From Mobiluncus sp034180645 (GTDB taxonomy: Bacteria > Actinomycetota > Actinomycetes > Actinomycetales > Actinomycetaceae): 64,000 nucleotides of DNA. This document shows, piece after piece, positions 41,299 through 49,255 of this stretch. Position 1 is the stretch's first letter. Each line of letters starts with the position of its first letter. Location of the stretch: positions 1-64,000 of the forward strand of contig NZ_JAXFNY010000010.1 in NCBI RefSeq assembly GCF_034180645.1, written 5' to 3'. The position numbers were made by a program, and so were the translations under genes. The notes beneath the pieces were generated by a model. That model saw nothing but the letters and a program-made list of their open reading frames with translations. It had not been told where the DNA came from and ran no database searches.

Positions 41299-42906
41299 TT
41301 ATTTCGGTTGGTCGTTACTGTTGAGCAGATTGAAGGCTTTGCGGTTGGCGCGGTAGAGGCCTTTGAACACTTCGTATTGGCGGTCGTAGACAGCGCGATG
41401 TTCCGGGGTAGGCAGGTAACGTTCCGAGATTTTCACGAGTTTCTGGGCGGCCTGAACCAGGTTGTCGACTTCGTGTGCCCCCACCAGGGCGACTAGGGCA
41501 GCACCGACCGACCCCACGTTTTGTGGATCCCTTACCGTCTCTACGGTTCGACCCAGCACATCAGCCAGAATCTGGGAAGTGACTGGCGAGAGGGCGCCGC
41601 CACCAACGAAACGTACCGCTTCGGAAGTTTGAACTTTCTTCCCTTCAGTTTCCAAGAACCAACGCAGATGGAAACATACGCCTTCGATGACGGAACGCAG
41701 CATCTCAGTTTTGCCGGTTTCCAGGGAGATGTTGAAAAACATGGCCCGGGCATTGGCATCCTCGAACGGGCAACGGTTTCCGTGCAGCCAAGGGGTAAAA
41801 ATCACACCGCCGCTACCAGCGGGAGCTTTCGCAATGACTTCGGACAAGTACTCGTAAAGCGAGGTGTATTTCGTTTCCACGTCCGCGGCTTGATCCTTAT
41901 GAGACAGATAGACGTCAATCTCGTCCTCGGCCAAATGTTTGCGAACCCATTCGAAACATTTTCCGGCCGTTTCTAGTTCGGCGAAGTAGTTGTATTTGCC
42001 CGGATCGGCACCGTCAACGGTAGCAATCATGGAATTAACATCAACCGCGCGCTTATCGGTGACGGTAGAGACCCATCCTGAAGTTCCCCAGTAGACGTGG
42101 GTGTCACTGACCCCGCAGGCCCCAGCGCCAACCCCAATTAGTGACGCGTCCCCACCACCAGCATAAACGGTGGTGGTTTGCGGCAGGCCAAGCTCTTGAG
42201 CAACTTCTGGAAGCAACTTCCCGACCGCGGTAGCAGACGTGACGATGGGCGCGAGGTGATCCGGATTGACCCCGAAAGAGCGGGCTAAACGCGATGCCCA
42301 CGCGGGACGACTGCTGCGTACGTCCAGGAGCAAAGTGGCGAACGCCGAATCTACGGACATGACGAAATTCCCGGTCAGGCGGGCAATGAGGTATTCTTTG
42401 GCGTCGAGCCACTTGTGGACTTTGGCATAGACCTCGGGTTCGTTGTCGCGCACCCACAGGTATTTCCACATGGGGTCCTTGACGGAAGCGGAAACTGCGG
42501 AGGTCCGATAGAGGCTGGACAACAACTTCTTGGCATTCATCCCCGAAATTTTCATGCCGGTTTCCAGCCCGCGCCGTTTTTGCTCCGCGGCGCGCTGGTC
42601 CATATAGCTCATGGCGGGACGCAGGTGATGCCCAAACTCATCCACCAGCACCAGAGCCTGCATCTGGGAGCAAAAACTGATGGCTTGGACCTCCGCCATT
42701 TCTTGCGGGTTTTCGCGCGCAAGTTCACGAGTGGTTTTGACGATGGCGTCCCACCACTGGTCCGGGTCTTGTTCCGCGCCCCCATTGGGCAGGATTGTTA
42801 GGCCGTAGGCCCCCAATCGGGAGTTTACCAGGGTCAGCTCCGACCCCGCCTGGTACAGACAAGTTTTCACTCCTGACGTTCCGACGTCGTAAGCAAGTAT
42901 CAACAT
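41299..42906 (-). CDS. FGGY-family sugar kinase (xylulokinase-like)
   Basis: A 535-residue carbohydrate kinase with the actin-like two-domain fold. N-terminal LILAYDVGTSGVKTCLY is the phosphate-binding strand; the DQRA motif (YMDQRAAE), the AGGGDASLIGVGAGACG loop and the C-terminal VRFVGGGALSPVTSQILADVLGRTVE adenosine segment are present. The substrate is not clear from sequence: xylulose, ribulose or another keto-sugar are all possible. It is divergent from a class III aminotransferase and class II aldolase, and a sugar kinase with such an aldolase would form a catabolic route (phosphorylation, then C-C cleavage). Confidence 0.88.
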   Translation of the reverse strand: MLILAYDVGTSGVKTCLYQAGSELTLVNSRLGAYGLTILPNGGAEQDPDQWWDAIVKTTRELARENPQEMAEVQAISFCSQMQALVLVDEFGHHLRPAMSYMDQRAAEQKRRGLETGMKISGMNAKKLLSSLYRTSAVSASVKDPMWKYLWVRDNEPEVYAKVHKWLDAKEYLIARLTGNFVMSVDSAFATLLLDVRSSRPAWASRLARSFGVNPDHLAPIVTSATAVGKLLPEVAQELGLPQTTTVYAGGGDASLIGVGAGACGVSDTHVYWGTSGWVSTVTDKRAVDVNSMIATVDGADPGKYNYFAELETAGKCFEWVRKHLAEDEIDVYLSHKDQAADVETKYTSLYEYLSEVIAKAPAGSGGVIFTPWLHGNRCPFEDANARAMFFNISLETGKTEMLRSVIEGVCFHLRWFLETEGKKVQTSEAVRFVGGGALSPVTSQILADVLGRTVETVRDPQNVGSVGAALVALVGAHEVDNLVQAAQKLVKISERYLPTPEHRAVYDRQYEVFKGLYRANRKAFNLLNSNDQPK

Positions 42907-42974
42907 ACTGTTTTCTTTCGTTCAAGAGTTATACAATTGGGGCAATGACTTCAGCTCAGTGAGGAGAGAATCAA

Positions 42975-44447
42975 ATGCGAATTAATCAACCCAGCACTCG
43001 CGCCATCAACAAGCAACTGGATGACCTTATCAAGAAACCAATTTACTCCATTAGTGCCGGAGCCTTGCGCAATTACGAACAAGATTACTTCGAAGCGAAG
43101 TGTTCAGGTTCGAAATCTATGATTGAAACGGCAATGAATCGCATTCCCGGTGGAGTTCAGCACAATCTCGCGTTCAACCATCCTTTCCCCCTGGTCATCA
43201 CCAAAGCCAGCGGACATGAACTAACTGACATTGACGGCAACGTGTACTTTGATTTCCTGCAGGCTGGCGGTCCGACCGTGCTGGGCTCCAACCCGCCGGA
43301 AGTTCGCGAAGAAGTCATCAAACTGTTGAAAGATGGGGGGCCGTCTACCGGTCTGTTCCACGAGTACGAATACAAACTGGCGGACCTCATCGCCTCACGG
43401 GTGCCGACTGTGGATATGTTCCGAATGCTGGGTTCGGGCACAGAGGCGTGCATGGCGGCAATCCGGGTCGCCCGCCTGGCCACCAAGAAGAAGCACGTCC
43501 TCAAGATGGGCGGGGCCTATCACGGCTGGTCTGATCAGCTTGGTTACGGTATCCGTATCCCGGGTTCTAAGTTCACCCAAGCCCACGGGGTGCCTTGGAC
43601 CATGTTCCGTTACGTAGACGAGTTTATGCCCGGAGACTTGGGTGACCTGGAGCGCAAACTGCGCATGAAGAAGCTCCACGGCGGTACTGCCGCGGTCATG
43701 ATTGAACCCATCGGGCCGGAATCCGGGACGTGGCCAATCGACCAGGCTTTCCTCAAGGGTGTGGAACGGCTCTGTCGACGCTACGGGGCGTTGTTGATTT
43801 TTGACGAGGTCGTTACCGCCTTCCGGATTTCTGACCGGGGCGCTTCAGGGCTGTTTGGGATTGACTCCGATTTGACGGTGTTTGGCAAGGTCATCGCCGG
43901 AGGGTATCCCGGTGCGGGCGGTCTGGGCGGCAAACGCGAATACATGAAGTACCTCGCGGCGGGGATTCAGACGGGAGACAAGGTTCACAAGGCGTTGATT
44001 GGCGGCACGATGGCAGCCACCCCAATTAGCTGCGTGGCGGGCTACCACACGATTAAGCGCATTATTGAGACGAATGCTTGTGAATACGCCGGAGAAATGG
44101 GCAACCGCCTGACCGATGGACTGCGGGATCTCATTAAGCAGTACAACCTGCCTTTCGTGGCTTGGAACGAAGGATCCGTGTGCCACCTCGAGACAGTAGG
44201 AACCATGCACTTCTCTATTGATTGGAGTAAACCGTGGACGATTCCGCACGTCTTGAACGAAACTTCGAAACGTAAGAAAGAAATGGAATACATGGGGGCG
44301 GCCTACACCGCCGAAGGGCTGATTACTCTGGCCGGCTCGCGCCTGTACACTTCCGCGGCCTACACCCCGGAGCTAATCGACGAGGCGCTGAACCGTTTCG
44401 AGCGGGTGTTCCAAAAGGTTGAGATGAAGCCGGCAACCAATAAATAA
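42975..44447 (+). CDS. Class III pyridoxal-phosphate aminotransferase (GSA-aminomutase-like)
   Basis: A 490-residue fold-type I enzyme. Family landmarks: RIPGGVQHN at 56-64, GSGTEACMAAIRVAR, AYHGW, IEPIGPE, IFDEVVTAFR (Asp277) and VFGKVIAGGYPGAGGLGG with the probable Schiff-base Lys305. It resembles glutamate-1-semialdehyde aminomutase, but the context (sugar kinase and class II aldolase) and the long N-terminal about 50 residues argue against heme synthesis. Action on an amino sugar or keto-acid intermediate is a guess. AGTGAGGAGAG precedes the ATG. The divergent intergenic region (68 bases) contains a TATACAAT box on this strand. Confidence 0.87.
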   Translation: MRINQPSTRAINKQLDDLIKKPIYSISAGALRNYEQDYFEAKCSGSKSMIETAMNRIPGGVQHNLAFNHPFPLVITKASGHELTDIDGNVYFDFLQAGGPTVLGSNPPEVREEVIKLLKDGGPSTGLFHEYEYKLADLIASRVPTVDMFRMLGSGTEACMAAIRVARLATKKKHVLKMGGAYHGWSDQLGYGIRIPGSKFTQAHGVPWTMFRYVDEFMPGDLGDLERKLRMKKLHGGTAAVMIEPIGPESGTWPIDQAFLKGVERLCRRYGALLIFDEVVTAFRISDRGASGLFGIDSDLTVFGKVIAGGYPGAGGLGGKREYMKYLAAGIQTGDKVHKALIGGTMAATPISCVAGYHTIKRIIETNACEYAGEMGNRLTDGLRDLIKQYNLPFVAWNEGSVCHLETVGTMHFSIDWSKPWTIPHVLNETSKRKKEMEYMGAAYTAEGLITLAGSRLYTSAAYTPELIDEALNRFERVFQKVEMKPATNK

Positions 44448-44487
44448 ACAGGCGCGGGCAGCCGCAGTAGCGAGGAAAGGACAAAAA

Positions 44488-45492
44488 ATGACCGGGAATA
44501 CTGGGCAAGACGATAAAACCGGAAATGTGATTATCGATACCGCGCGCCTTCTGCTGAGAGAAGGCTTAGTGGCTCGTACCTGGGGCAACTTGTCTCAACG
44601 TAGCGGTGATGACCGTTATCTCATTACGCCTTCAGGACGGGGCTACGAGACGATGACCCCGGAAGAACTGGTAGAGGTCGATTTTGAGGGCAAGTGGTCC
44701 GGGGATTTGAAGCCGAGTGGGGAACGCGGGCTGCACACGGAAATCTATCGGGAATTGCCTGAGGTCCAGTTCATTATCCATACTCACCAGCCCTATGCCT
44801 CGGCTCTCAGCGTGAGCGGTGCTGCGGTGGAAATCCCAGCTGAGCTGGCAGAACGTATCGGGTCGACGACCCTGCCGACGGCAGCTTACGGGTTACCTTC
44901 CACGGGGAAACTGCATAAGGCCGTGTTGGCTACACTACGTGAGACCGGGTCCAGGGCGATTCTGATGCAAGGTCACGGGGCAGTGCTGTTCGGCCAAGAC
45001 GCGAACGAACTGGTGGATTTGGCAAAAGAGGTGGAAGCCGCCTGTCGTACTCAGTTTGAACTGATGACCGGCTGGAAGGAAAAGGACGGCGCGGCGCGGG
45101 TGCGGTGTTTTGAGCGCGATGGCTTTGGCTTGCCGCCTCAGATTATCCACATTTTCATGCGTCGAGACGATGCCGGGGCGGTGGTCGCGACGGACGATCC
45201 GCTGTTCTTGCAGTTCAGTCAGACGGGTTTACCCGCCTACCTGGACGACTTCAGCCAGTTGGTCGGCTTGAAAGTCGGTCAAACGTTTGGCAAGACGATG
45301 ATTTACGGGCATAAAGCGACCTATTTCCTGGGGGCTGATTTGGATGAAGCACAGGCGGTGGCCACAGTAGCGCGTAAGAACGCATTGGCGGCTCTGGTGG
45401 CAAAGGTTACCTCATCCAAGCCGATAGGTTGGCTGGATGGAACCATCATGCACGGGGTCTACAAGTTTAAATACTCCAAACTAAAAGACTGA
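44488..45492 (+). CDS. Class II aldolase/adducin-family protein
   Basis: A 334-residue protein. Residues 1 to about 195 form an aldolase class II domain: GLVARTWGNLSQRSGD, TPSGRGYETMTPEELVEVD, PSGERGLHTEIYRELPEVQFIIHTHQPYASALS with the two His of the zinc site, and MQGHGAVLFGQ. The C-terminal about 130 residues resemble a second, partial aldolase-like region (FLQFSQTGLPAYLDDF) lacking an obvious zinc motif. It probably cleaves or epimerises a phosphorylated sugar made by the nearby kinase. It lies 40 bases after the aminotransferase gene with GAGGAAAGGAC as ribosome-binding site. Confidence 0.85.
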   Translation: MTGNTGQDDKTGNVIIDTARLLLREGLVARTWGNLSQRSGDDRYLITPSGRGYETMTPEELVEVDFEGKWSGDLKPSGERGLHTEIYRELPEVQFIIHTHQPYASALSVSGAAVEIPAELAERIGSTTLPTAAYGLPSTGKLHKAVLATLRETGSRAILMQGHGAVLFGQDANELVDLAKEVEAACRTQFELMTGWKEKDGAARVRCFERDGFGLPPQIIHIFMRRDDAGAVVATDDPLFLQFSQTGLPAYLDDFSQLVGLKVGQTFGKTMIYGHKATYFLGADLDEAQAVATVARKNALAALVAKVTSSKPIGWLDGTIMHGVYKFKYSKLKD

Positions 45493-46235
45493 TTTTCCCA
45501 GTTCGGTTTTGGCGGGTGCTGCTAAAGACACAGTAGCTTCGGTCGCTGGTAATGCCAGGGAAGTCAGTACCCAGATTGGCGATGTAGCCACTTCCACCGA
45601 ACAGATGCGTAGTGCCGTTACCGAGATTTCAACTAATGCCGCAACAGCCGCGAAATCAGCTGCGCAGGCCACCACTTTGACTGCGCAGGCTAATGATGTC
45701 ATGGGTGAACTGGATAAGGCTTCCGAAGCAATCAGTTCGGTCATTGAAACTGTCAAAATGGTGGCGGAGCAAACTAACCTTTTGGCGCTAAACTACCATC
45801 GAGGCTTCTCGGGCCGGAGAATCTGGGAGAGGCTTCGCGGTGGTGGCCTCCGAGGCGAAAGATTTGGCTTTAGGTACCAAGTCTGCCGCTGTTGAAGTGT
45901 CTGAAAGCGTCACCAAGATTCAGTCTGATACTCAAGCGGCGATGGAGGCCATTACTGAGATAACCGGCATTATCTCAAACATTAATGACTATCAATCCAA
46001 CGTGGCGGCAGCTATTGAAGAACAAACCGCAACCATTTCCTCTATGGCGCAAACCGTGACGGAAGTGTCAGACGATTCCGCGCAAGTTACAGACAACCTG
46101 TACCGCATTGAAGCCAAGACGGAAGAAACTGTTGAGGAATTGCAGGAAGCTAGCCAAGACATGGTGCTCAGCGCCCAGGAATTCGAAGCGCTCCAAAAGA
46201 CATTGTCCCAGTTCAAGTGGGTGAATGAAGCATGA
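45493..46235 (+). pseudogene. Methyl-accepting chemotaxis protein, 3' remnant with frameshift
   Basis: Only the cytoplasmic signalling region of a chemoreceptor is left. The first half (to about 45794) reads SAVTEISTNAATAAKSAAQATTLTAQA and MVAEQTNLLALN, then the frame breaks: the expected ALNATIEASRAGESGRGFAVVASEAKDLA continues in another frame after a net loss of 2 bases (GC of the Ala codon, at about 45793). The second frame runs to a normal C-terminus EALQKTLSQFKWVNEA. No sensor, membrane segment or HAMP domain precedes it; coding begins directly at the aldolase stop, suggesting a deletion junction there. Confidence 0.88.
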
Positions 46236-46855
46236 CGAGATCGCAAAGCTGCCAAGGCAAGAACAAGAAATCTCAGCTGCGCCTGAATGTGTTAACAAAG
46301 GTATTGCTGATGGGGATTGTTGGAATCCTGGGCATAGCCTCGTTCGTGATTTGTTCCGCTATAACTGACGAAATTTATTATGGGAAGGTACGCGGCTACC
46401 AGGATTTAATACTGATTTCAGACCAGGTCAGTACCGTTTCCGAACTGGTCAGCCAGAGCCAAGCCGATTACCTCCAAAACGAATTTGCCAGCCATAATCC
46501 CACCCAAAATCTGGAACCCCAGCCGATTGCAGAGACCATCAAGCAGGCCATATCCGACTTGAACACCGCTCAAGACATTTTTGCTCAGTCCGGTTTGCGT
46601 GATGAGCAGCTGCAGAAACAATTTGCGCAGGCAATTTCCAGCGCGGCAAATGACTCGGGTGTCGTCCTGGAGAACCTGGAGAATTATTGCGCGAATGTCA
46701 CCAAAGCTCAGTCTGATGTTAATGACCTTTCCGAATACGCGGATTCCCTCTCCAAGCAGGTGACTATGCTCACCGGGGATTTGTCCAAGCTCAAGACTCG
46801 CCCTGCGGGGGACGCGGCGCCTGAAAATAATCTGTCCAGCGCTGCCCTATCCTGA
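46232..46855 (+). CDS. Chemoreceptor N-terminal half (membrane and sensor helices), truncated
   Basis: A 207-residue protein with one hydrophobic segment at about 24-46 (LTKVLLMGIVGILGIASFVICSAI), followed by a long helical, Gln/Ser/Asp-rich region as in the extracellular four-helix sensor of methyl-accepting proteins. It ends soon after LSKLKTRPAGDAAPEN, before any second membrane segment, HAMP or signalling domain. The ATG overlaps the stop of the preceding chemoreceptor remnant (ATGA), so two tandem receptors probably existed here. On its own it could only be a membrane-anchored fragment; function is doubtful. Confidence 0.7.
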   Translation: MTRSQSCQGKNKKSQLRLNVLTKVLLMGIVGILGIASFVICSAITDEIYYGKVRGYQDLILISDQVSTVSELVSQSQADYLQNEFASHNPTQNLEPQPIAETIKQAISDLNTAQDIFAQSGLRDEQLQKQFAQAISSAANDSGVVLENLENYCANVTKAQSDVNDLSEYADSLSKQVTMLTGDLSKLKTRPAGDAAPENNLSSAALS

Positions 46856-46945
46856 GCGCTCGCCAGATACGTGCAAGTGAGGCGCCGCTCGAGTGCTCTC
46901 TGTGCAGATACCCATTTCGTGGGACCCCACAAAGGGGTTCCACTG

Positions 46946-47359
46946 CTATTCAAGGGGATTGACCACGGTGACGCCGTCAAAGACCATGCCCTCACTGAGG
47001 TCCTCGCTCCAGATTTCTTTGCAGCCCCCGCGTTTGGCGGCCGCAACAATCATGGCGTCCCAGATAGAGAGTTGGAAACGACCAGCAATTTGAACGGCTT
47101 GGTTTACCAGGCGCGCGTCAGCGGAGATGACGGTTTGAAAGCTGAGATGCTCGATGATTTCATCAGCAATCTGTCCGGCCGCAGTGTCTTTCAGTTTGCG
47201 GGTCAGGACATTGTATAGCTCCAGTAGCACCTGGGTGCTCAGTACCCGGTGGGGGAGCTGTTCTAGGGCGGCAAGCGCACGCTCGCGTTTCGCGGGTTTG
47301 TGGCTGTCGAATGAATAAACCAAGATGTTGGTGTCAAGAAAAACGTTCGAGGCGCTCAC
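46946..47359 (-). CDS. vapC: PIN-domain ribonuclease toxin (VapC-like)
   Basis: A 137-residue PIN protein, the toxin half of a type II toxin-antitoxin system that cleaves RNA. Acidic metal residues appear in FLDTNILVYSFD (first Asp), LLELYNVL (Glu), and SIWDAMIVAAA and SEDL (later Asp/Glu). The GTG start is within the last 9 codons of the antitoxin gene (26-base overlap), a common arrangement; an in-frame upstream start that adds 20 residues inside the antitoxin was not used. Confidence 0.88.
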   Translation of the reverse strand: MSASNVFLDTNILVYSFDSHKPAKRERALAALEQLPHRVLSTQVLLELYNVLTRKLKDTAAGQIADEIIEHLSFQTVISADARLVNQAVQIAGRFQLSIWDAMIVAAAKRGGCKEIWSEDLSEGMVFDGVTVVNPLE

Positions 47360-47585
47360 GATACAAATCCTCTCGAGTCCAGGTACGTCCTTCCGGTCCG
47401 CTGCCGGCAGTAGAGGCACGAGCCAGGTCGAGGAATTCCTTCCAATGCGATTCCTGGGTGTCGGTGTTGGCGTATTCCTCGAGTTTCCTGGCGAGATACT
47501 GATTCACGGACTCGTCGTTTTCTATCGCCTTGATACGGGCACGTTTCAAGACTTTGGGGTCAACGTTGATGGTCAAGCTGGTCAT
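47334..47585 (-). CDS. vapB: VapB-like antitoxin
   Basis: An 83-residue protein with an N-terminal ribbon-helix-helix-like segment LTINVDPKVLKRARIKAIENDESVNQYLARKLEEYA (about residues 4-40), the usual DNA-binding part of antitoxins, and a C-terminal acidic/basic tail that would wrap the toxin. It precedes and overlaps the PIN toxin, as expected for an autoregulated pair. Confidence 0.85.
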   Translation of the reverse strand: MTSLTINVDPKVLKRARIKAIENDESVNQYLARKLEEYANTDTQESHWKEFLDLARASTAGSGPEGRTWTREDLYRERLERFS

Positions 47586-47716
47586 AGGTTAATTGTAGCG
47601 CAACTCGTGTAGCACGGGAAGACGAAAAAACGGGTTAACTTTGCAATAGACCCTCTGGGAGGTTTTCAGGACGGGTTGCGTAACCAGAGTGGGGAGCGTA
47701 GCCGAGGGAACCTCTG

Positions 47717-47823
47717 GAAACCACTTCATCACTCATGCCAACAACCTATTTTCGCGCTCAAACTATGTGAGGCACCGCACCGCCCTCGCGCTCAAATTAC
47801 ATAAGGTACGCCGGGCTATTGAC
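47717..47823 (+). repeat. 107-bp direct repeat, copy 1
   Basis: This segment matches 48999-49105 without gaps, with about 14 mismatches in 107 bases. Both copies end in TTGAC, a -35 box. Each contains two degenerate copies of TCGCGCTCAAACTATGTGAG at a 34-bp period (here starting 47752 and 47786). It lies directly upstream of the secreted-protein gene. Confidence 0.92.
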
Positions 47824-47848
47824 TAGGGTTCGCACTCAGTTTTAAACT
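47819..47848 (+). promoter_or_regulatory. Promoter of the secreted-protein gene, probably leaderless
   Basis: TTGACT (47819-47824) and TAAACT (47843-47848) are separated by 18 bases. The ATG of the gene follows 6 bases after the -10 box, so the transcript should start at or within a base or two of the start codon. There is no Shine-Dalgarno sequence, consistent with leaderless translation. Confidence 0.7.
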
Positions 47849-47854
47849 GAGAGC

Positions 47855-48508
47855 ATGATTCCGAAGAAATCCTTGAGATTGCTTGTAGTTTCCGTCACCA
47901 CGATAGCGCTGTCAATGGTCGTTTCTGGTACCGCAAATGCTGATAGTTTGCATCCAGATACACCCATAGATCCCTTGGTAACGGTAAATTCTAGACCTGT
48001 TATCAGCAGTATTTCCGAAGAAGAATTCCAATCCATACACAAGGACATCGATTCTCTGCAAAGACTGGATCCTTATTTCAAGAATGGAACTATCGATTAT
48101 GCAGCCGCCGTATCTGATGATTCGATTGATAAAAAAGTTTTAGACGAATATACCTCTGTCCTTCAGGCAAGCTCAGATACAATGCATCCGGATTCACCTA
48201 CCTCCGCAGTGATAAAAGCCATGTCCGCTTGTAAAGGAAAAAACGGCTGGAGAGCTTTTTGGCCTACGGTGTTCTTGAATAGCTGCAATGCTAGCGCTGT
48301 ATCAAACGCACTCAATAGCGGTGCAGGTGTGGCCGCAGTAGCAGCAGCTATTACCTCCTATACCGGAGCAGGACCTGTGGTTGCTGGCGCGATTGCGGGA
48401 GCCTTAGCTACCTATGGTGGTGTTTACGGTCTATGTAACTCATGGGGCAGAGGAATCCAAATATTTCTTAATCCTGTAAACGCACTACCAGCATGCTGGT
48501 CACAATAA
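47855..48508 (+). CDS. Secreted protein with four-Cys Gly/Ala-rich C-terminal domain, unknown
   Basis: A 217-residue protein I do not recognise. Residues 1-30 are a signal peptide (RLLVVSVTTIALSMVVSGTANA). About 31-120 is polar and may be a propeptide, with HPDTP and HPDSP near its two ends. The C-terminal about 95 residues carry four Cys (SAC, NSC, GLC, PAC) around a Gly/Ala/Val helix (GAGVAAVAAAITSYTGAG) and end PACWSQ; two disulphides are likely. It resembles the architecture of an exported peptide or toxin precursor, and the adjacent two-helix protein would be an apt immunity partner, but no family match is claimed. Base composition is visibly AT-richer than in neighbours, suggesting acquisition. 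Confidence 0.75.
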   Translation: MIPKKSLRLLVVSVTTIALSMVVSGTANADSLHPDTPIDPLVTVNSRPVISSISEEEFQSIHKDIDSLQRLDPYFKNGTIDYAAAVSDDSIDKKVLDEYTSVLQASSDTMHPDSPTSAVIKAMSACKGKNGWRAFWPTVFLNSCNASAVSNALNSGAGVAAVAAAITSYTGAGPVVAGAIAGALATYGGVYGLCNSWGRGIQIFLNPVNALPACWSQ

Positions 48509-48696
48509 TGCGTGCCCTAAGAACACTTATTGTAGTACTTGCCTGCGTTACGGTAGTTACAGGCATTATCGGGACTATTTTTGCTCTAATAAAAGAGCCA
48601 TCATTCGTACTCGCCCAGATTTCGTCATCAACAACAGCGTTTATGCTAGCAGCCTTGGCGTTCTATATTTTAAAGATTCACTCCTCGAAGAAGTAG
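48493..48696 (+). CDS. Small two-helix membrane protein, unknown
   Basis: A 67-residue protein with two hydrophobic helices (about 9-32 and 42-60) and short charged ends (HSSKK). The start shown overlaps the secreted-protein gene by 16 bases; an ATG at 48508 overlapping its TAA (TAATG) would give 62 residues and is equally likely. The coupling suggests function with the secreted protein, for example immunity or anchoring, by analogy only. No homologue recognised. Confidence 0.6.
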   Translation: MLVTIMRALRTLIVVLACVTVVTGIIGTIFALIKEPSFVLAQISSSTTAFMLAALAFYILKIHSSKK

Positions 48697-48699
48697 TTC

Positions 48700-48998
48700 T
48701 TATCTGCCGTGCCCGTGTCGGTGTTGTTTGCGGCGTTTGGTTTGGTCGCGTTCTGCTTTGGGCTGTTCGGCGCGAGTTTTAAGGTCTTTCGCTAAATCTT
48801 CCCCGGGTTTGCGGCGGGCTGTATTGCTTTCAGGACTGACCGCACCGGTTCCGACTGTGGTGTGGTTGGCTGGTTTTGCGCCCTGATTTCACTTTCTGAT
48901 CGGTTTGCTGCCCGCCGCAACCTAGCATTCTCTACAATCACGTCCTCCTCTAGGCGGTGAACACGATCCTCTTCGTGAACTCAACTTGAGCACCCATA
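48700..48998 (-). pseudogene. Decayed gene remnant, basic coiled-coil protein
   Basis: No intact gene, but minus-strand reading frames here look once-coding across frameshifts: about 48880-48975 reads VHRLEEDVIVENARLRRAAN, then in another frame to the stop at 48700-48702 reads GEDLAKDLKTRAEQPKAERD and a basic His-rich end. A start-like MGAQVEF is in a third frame near 48995. It may be the end of a mobile-element or plasmid protein, but the family is not identifiable by eye. The rest of the stretch up to the repeat copy at 48999 shows nothing else. Confidence 0.45.
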
Positions 48999-49105
48999 GA
49001 AACAACTCCATCACTCATACCAACAATATATTTTCGCGCTCAAACTATGTGAGGCACCACACCGTCCTTGTGCTCAAAATACATAAGGCACGCCGTGATT
49101 TTGAC
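48999..49105 (+). repeat. 107-bp direct repeat, copy 2
   Basis: Gap-free partner of 47717-47823. It ends in the -35 box of the rplM promoter, so the original home of the sequence is probably the rplM upstream region and copy 1 is the duplicate. The two 34-bp-spaced subunits begin near 49033 and 49067. Confidence 0.92.
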
Positions 49106-49129
49106 CCGGGCGGGCGAAATCGCTAAAAT
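49101..49129 (+). promoter_or_regulatory. Promoter of rplM-rpsI
   Basis: TTGACC (49101-49106) and TAAAAT (49124-49129) at 17-base spacing make a near-consensus promoter. The leader of about 120 bases contains the hairpin TCATCAC-AAAA-GTGATGA (49207-49224) just before the ribosome-binding site, a possible site for L13 autoregulation. Confidence 0.8.
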
Positions 49130-49255
49130 TAAACGGTTGTATGCCCTCGAGTTGGTGACCATTCCCACTCATACCGCTGTCATCCCGGGGCACACGCAAA
49201 CTTTCATCATCACAAAAGTGATGAGAACGACGATTAAGAATTGAAGGCTAGAGAA

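Noticed and set aside
47360..47419. Longer start for the PIN toxin
   Set aside because: Adds 20 residues inside the antitoxin without PIN similarity; the GTG overlap start is standard for such pairs.
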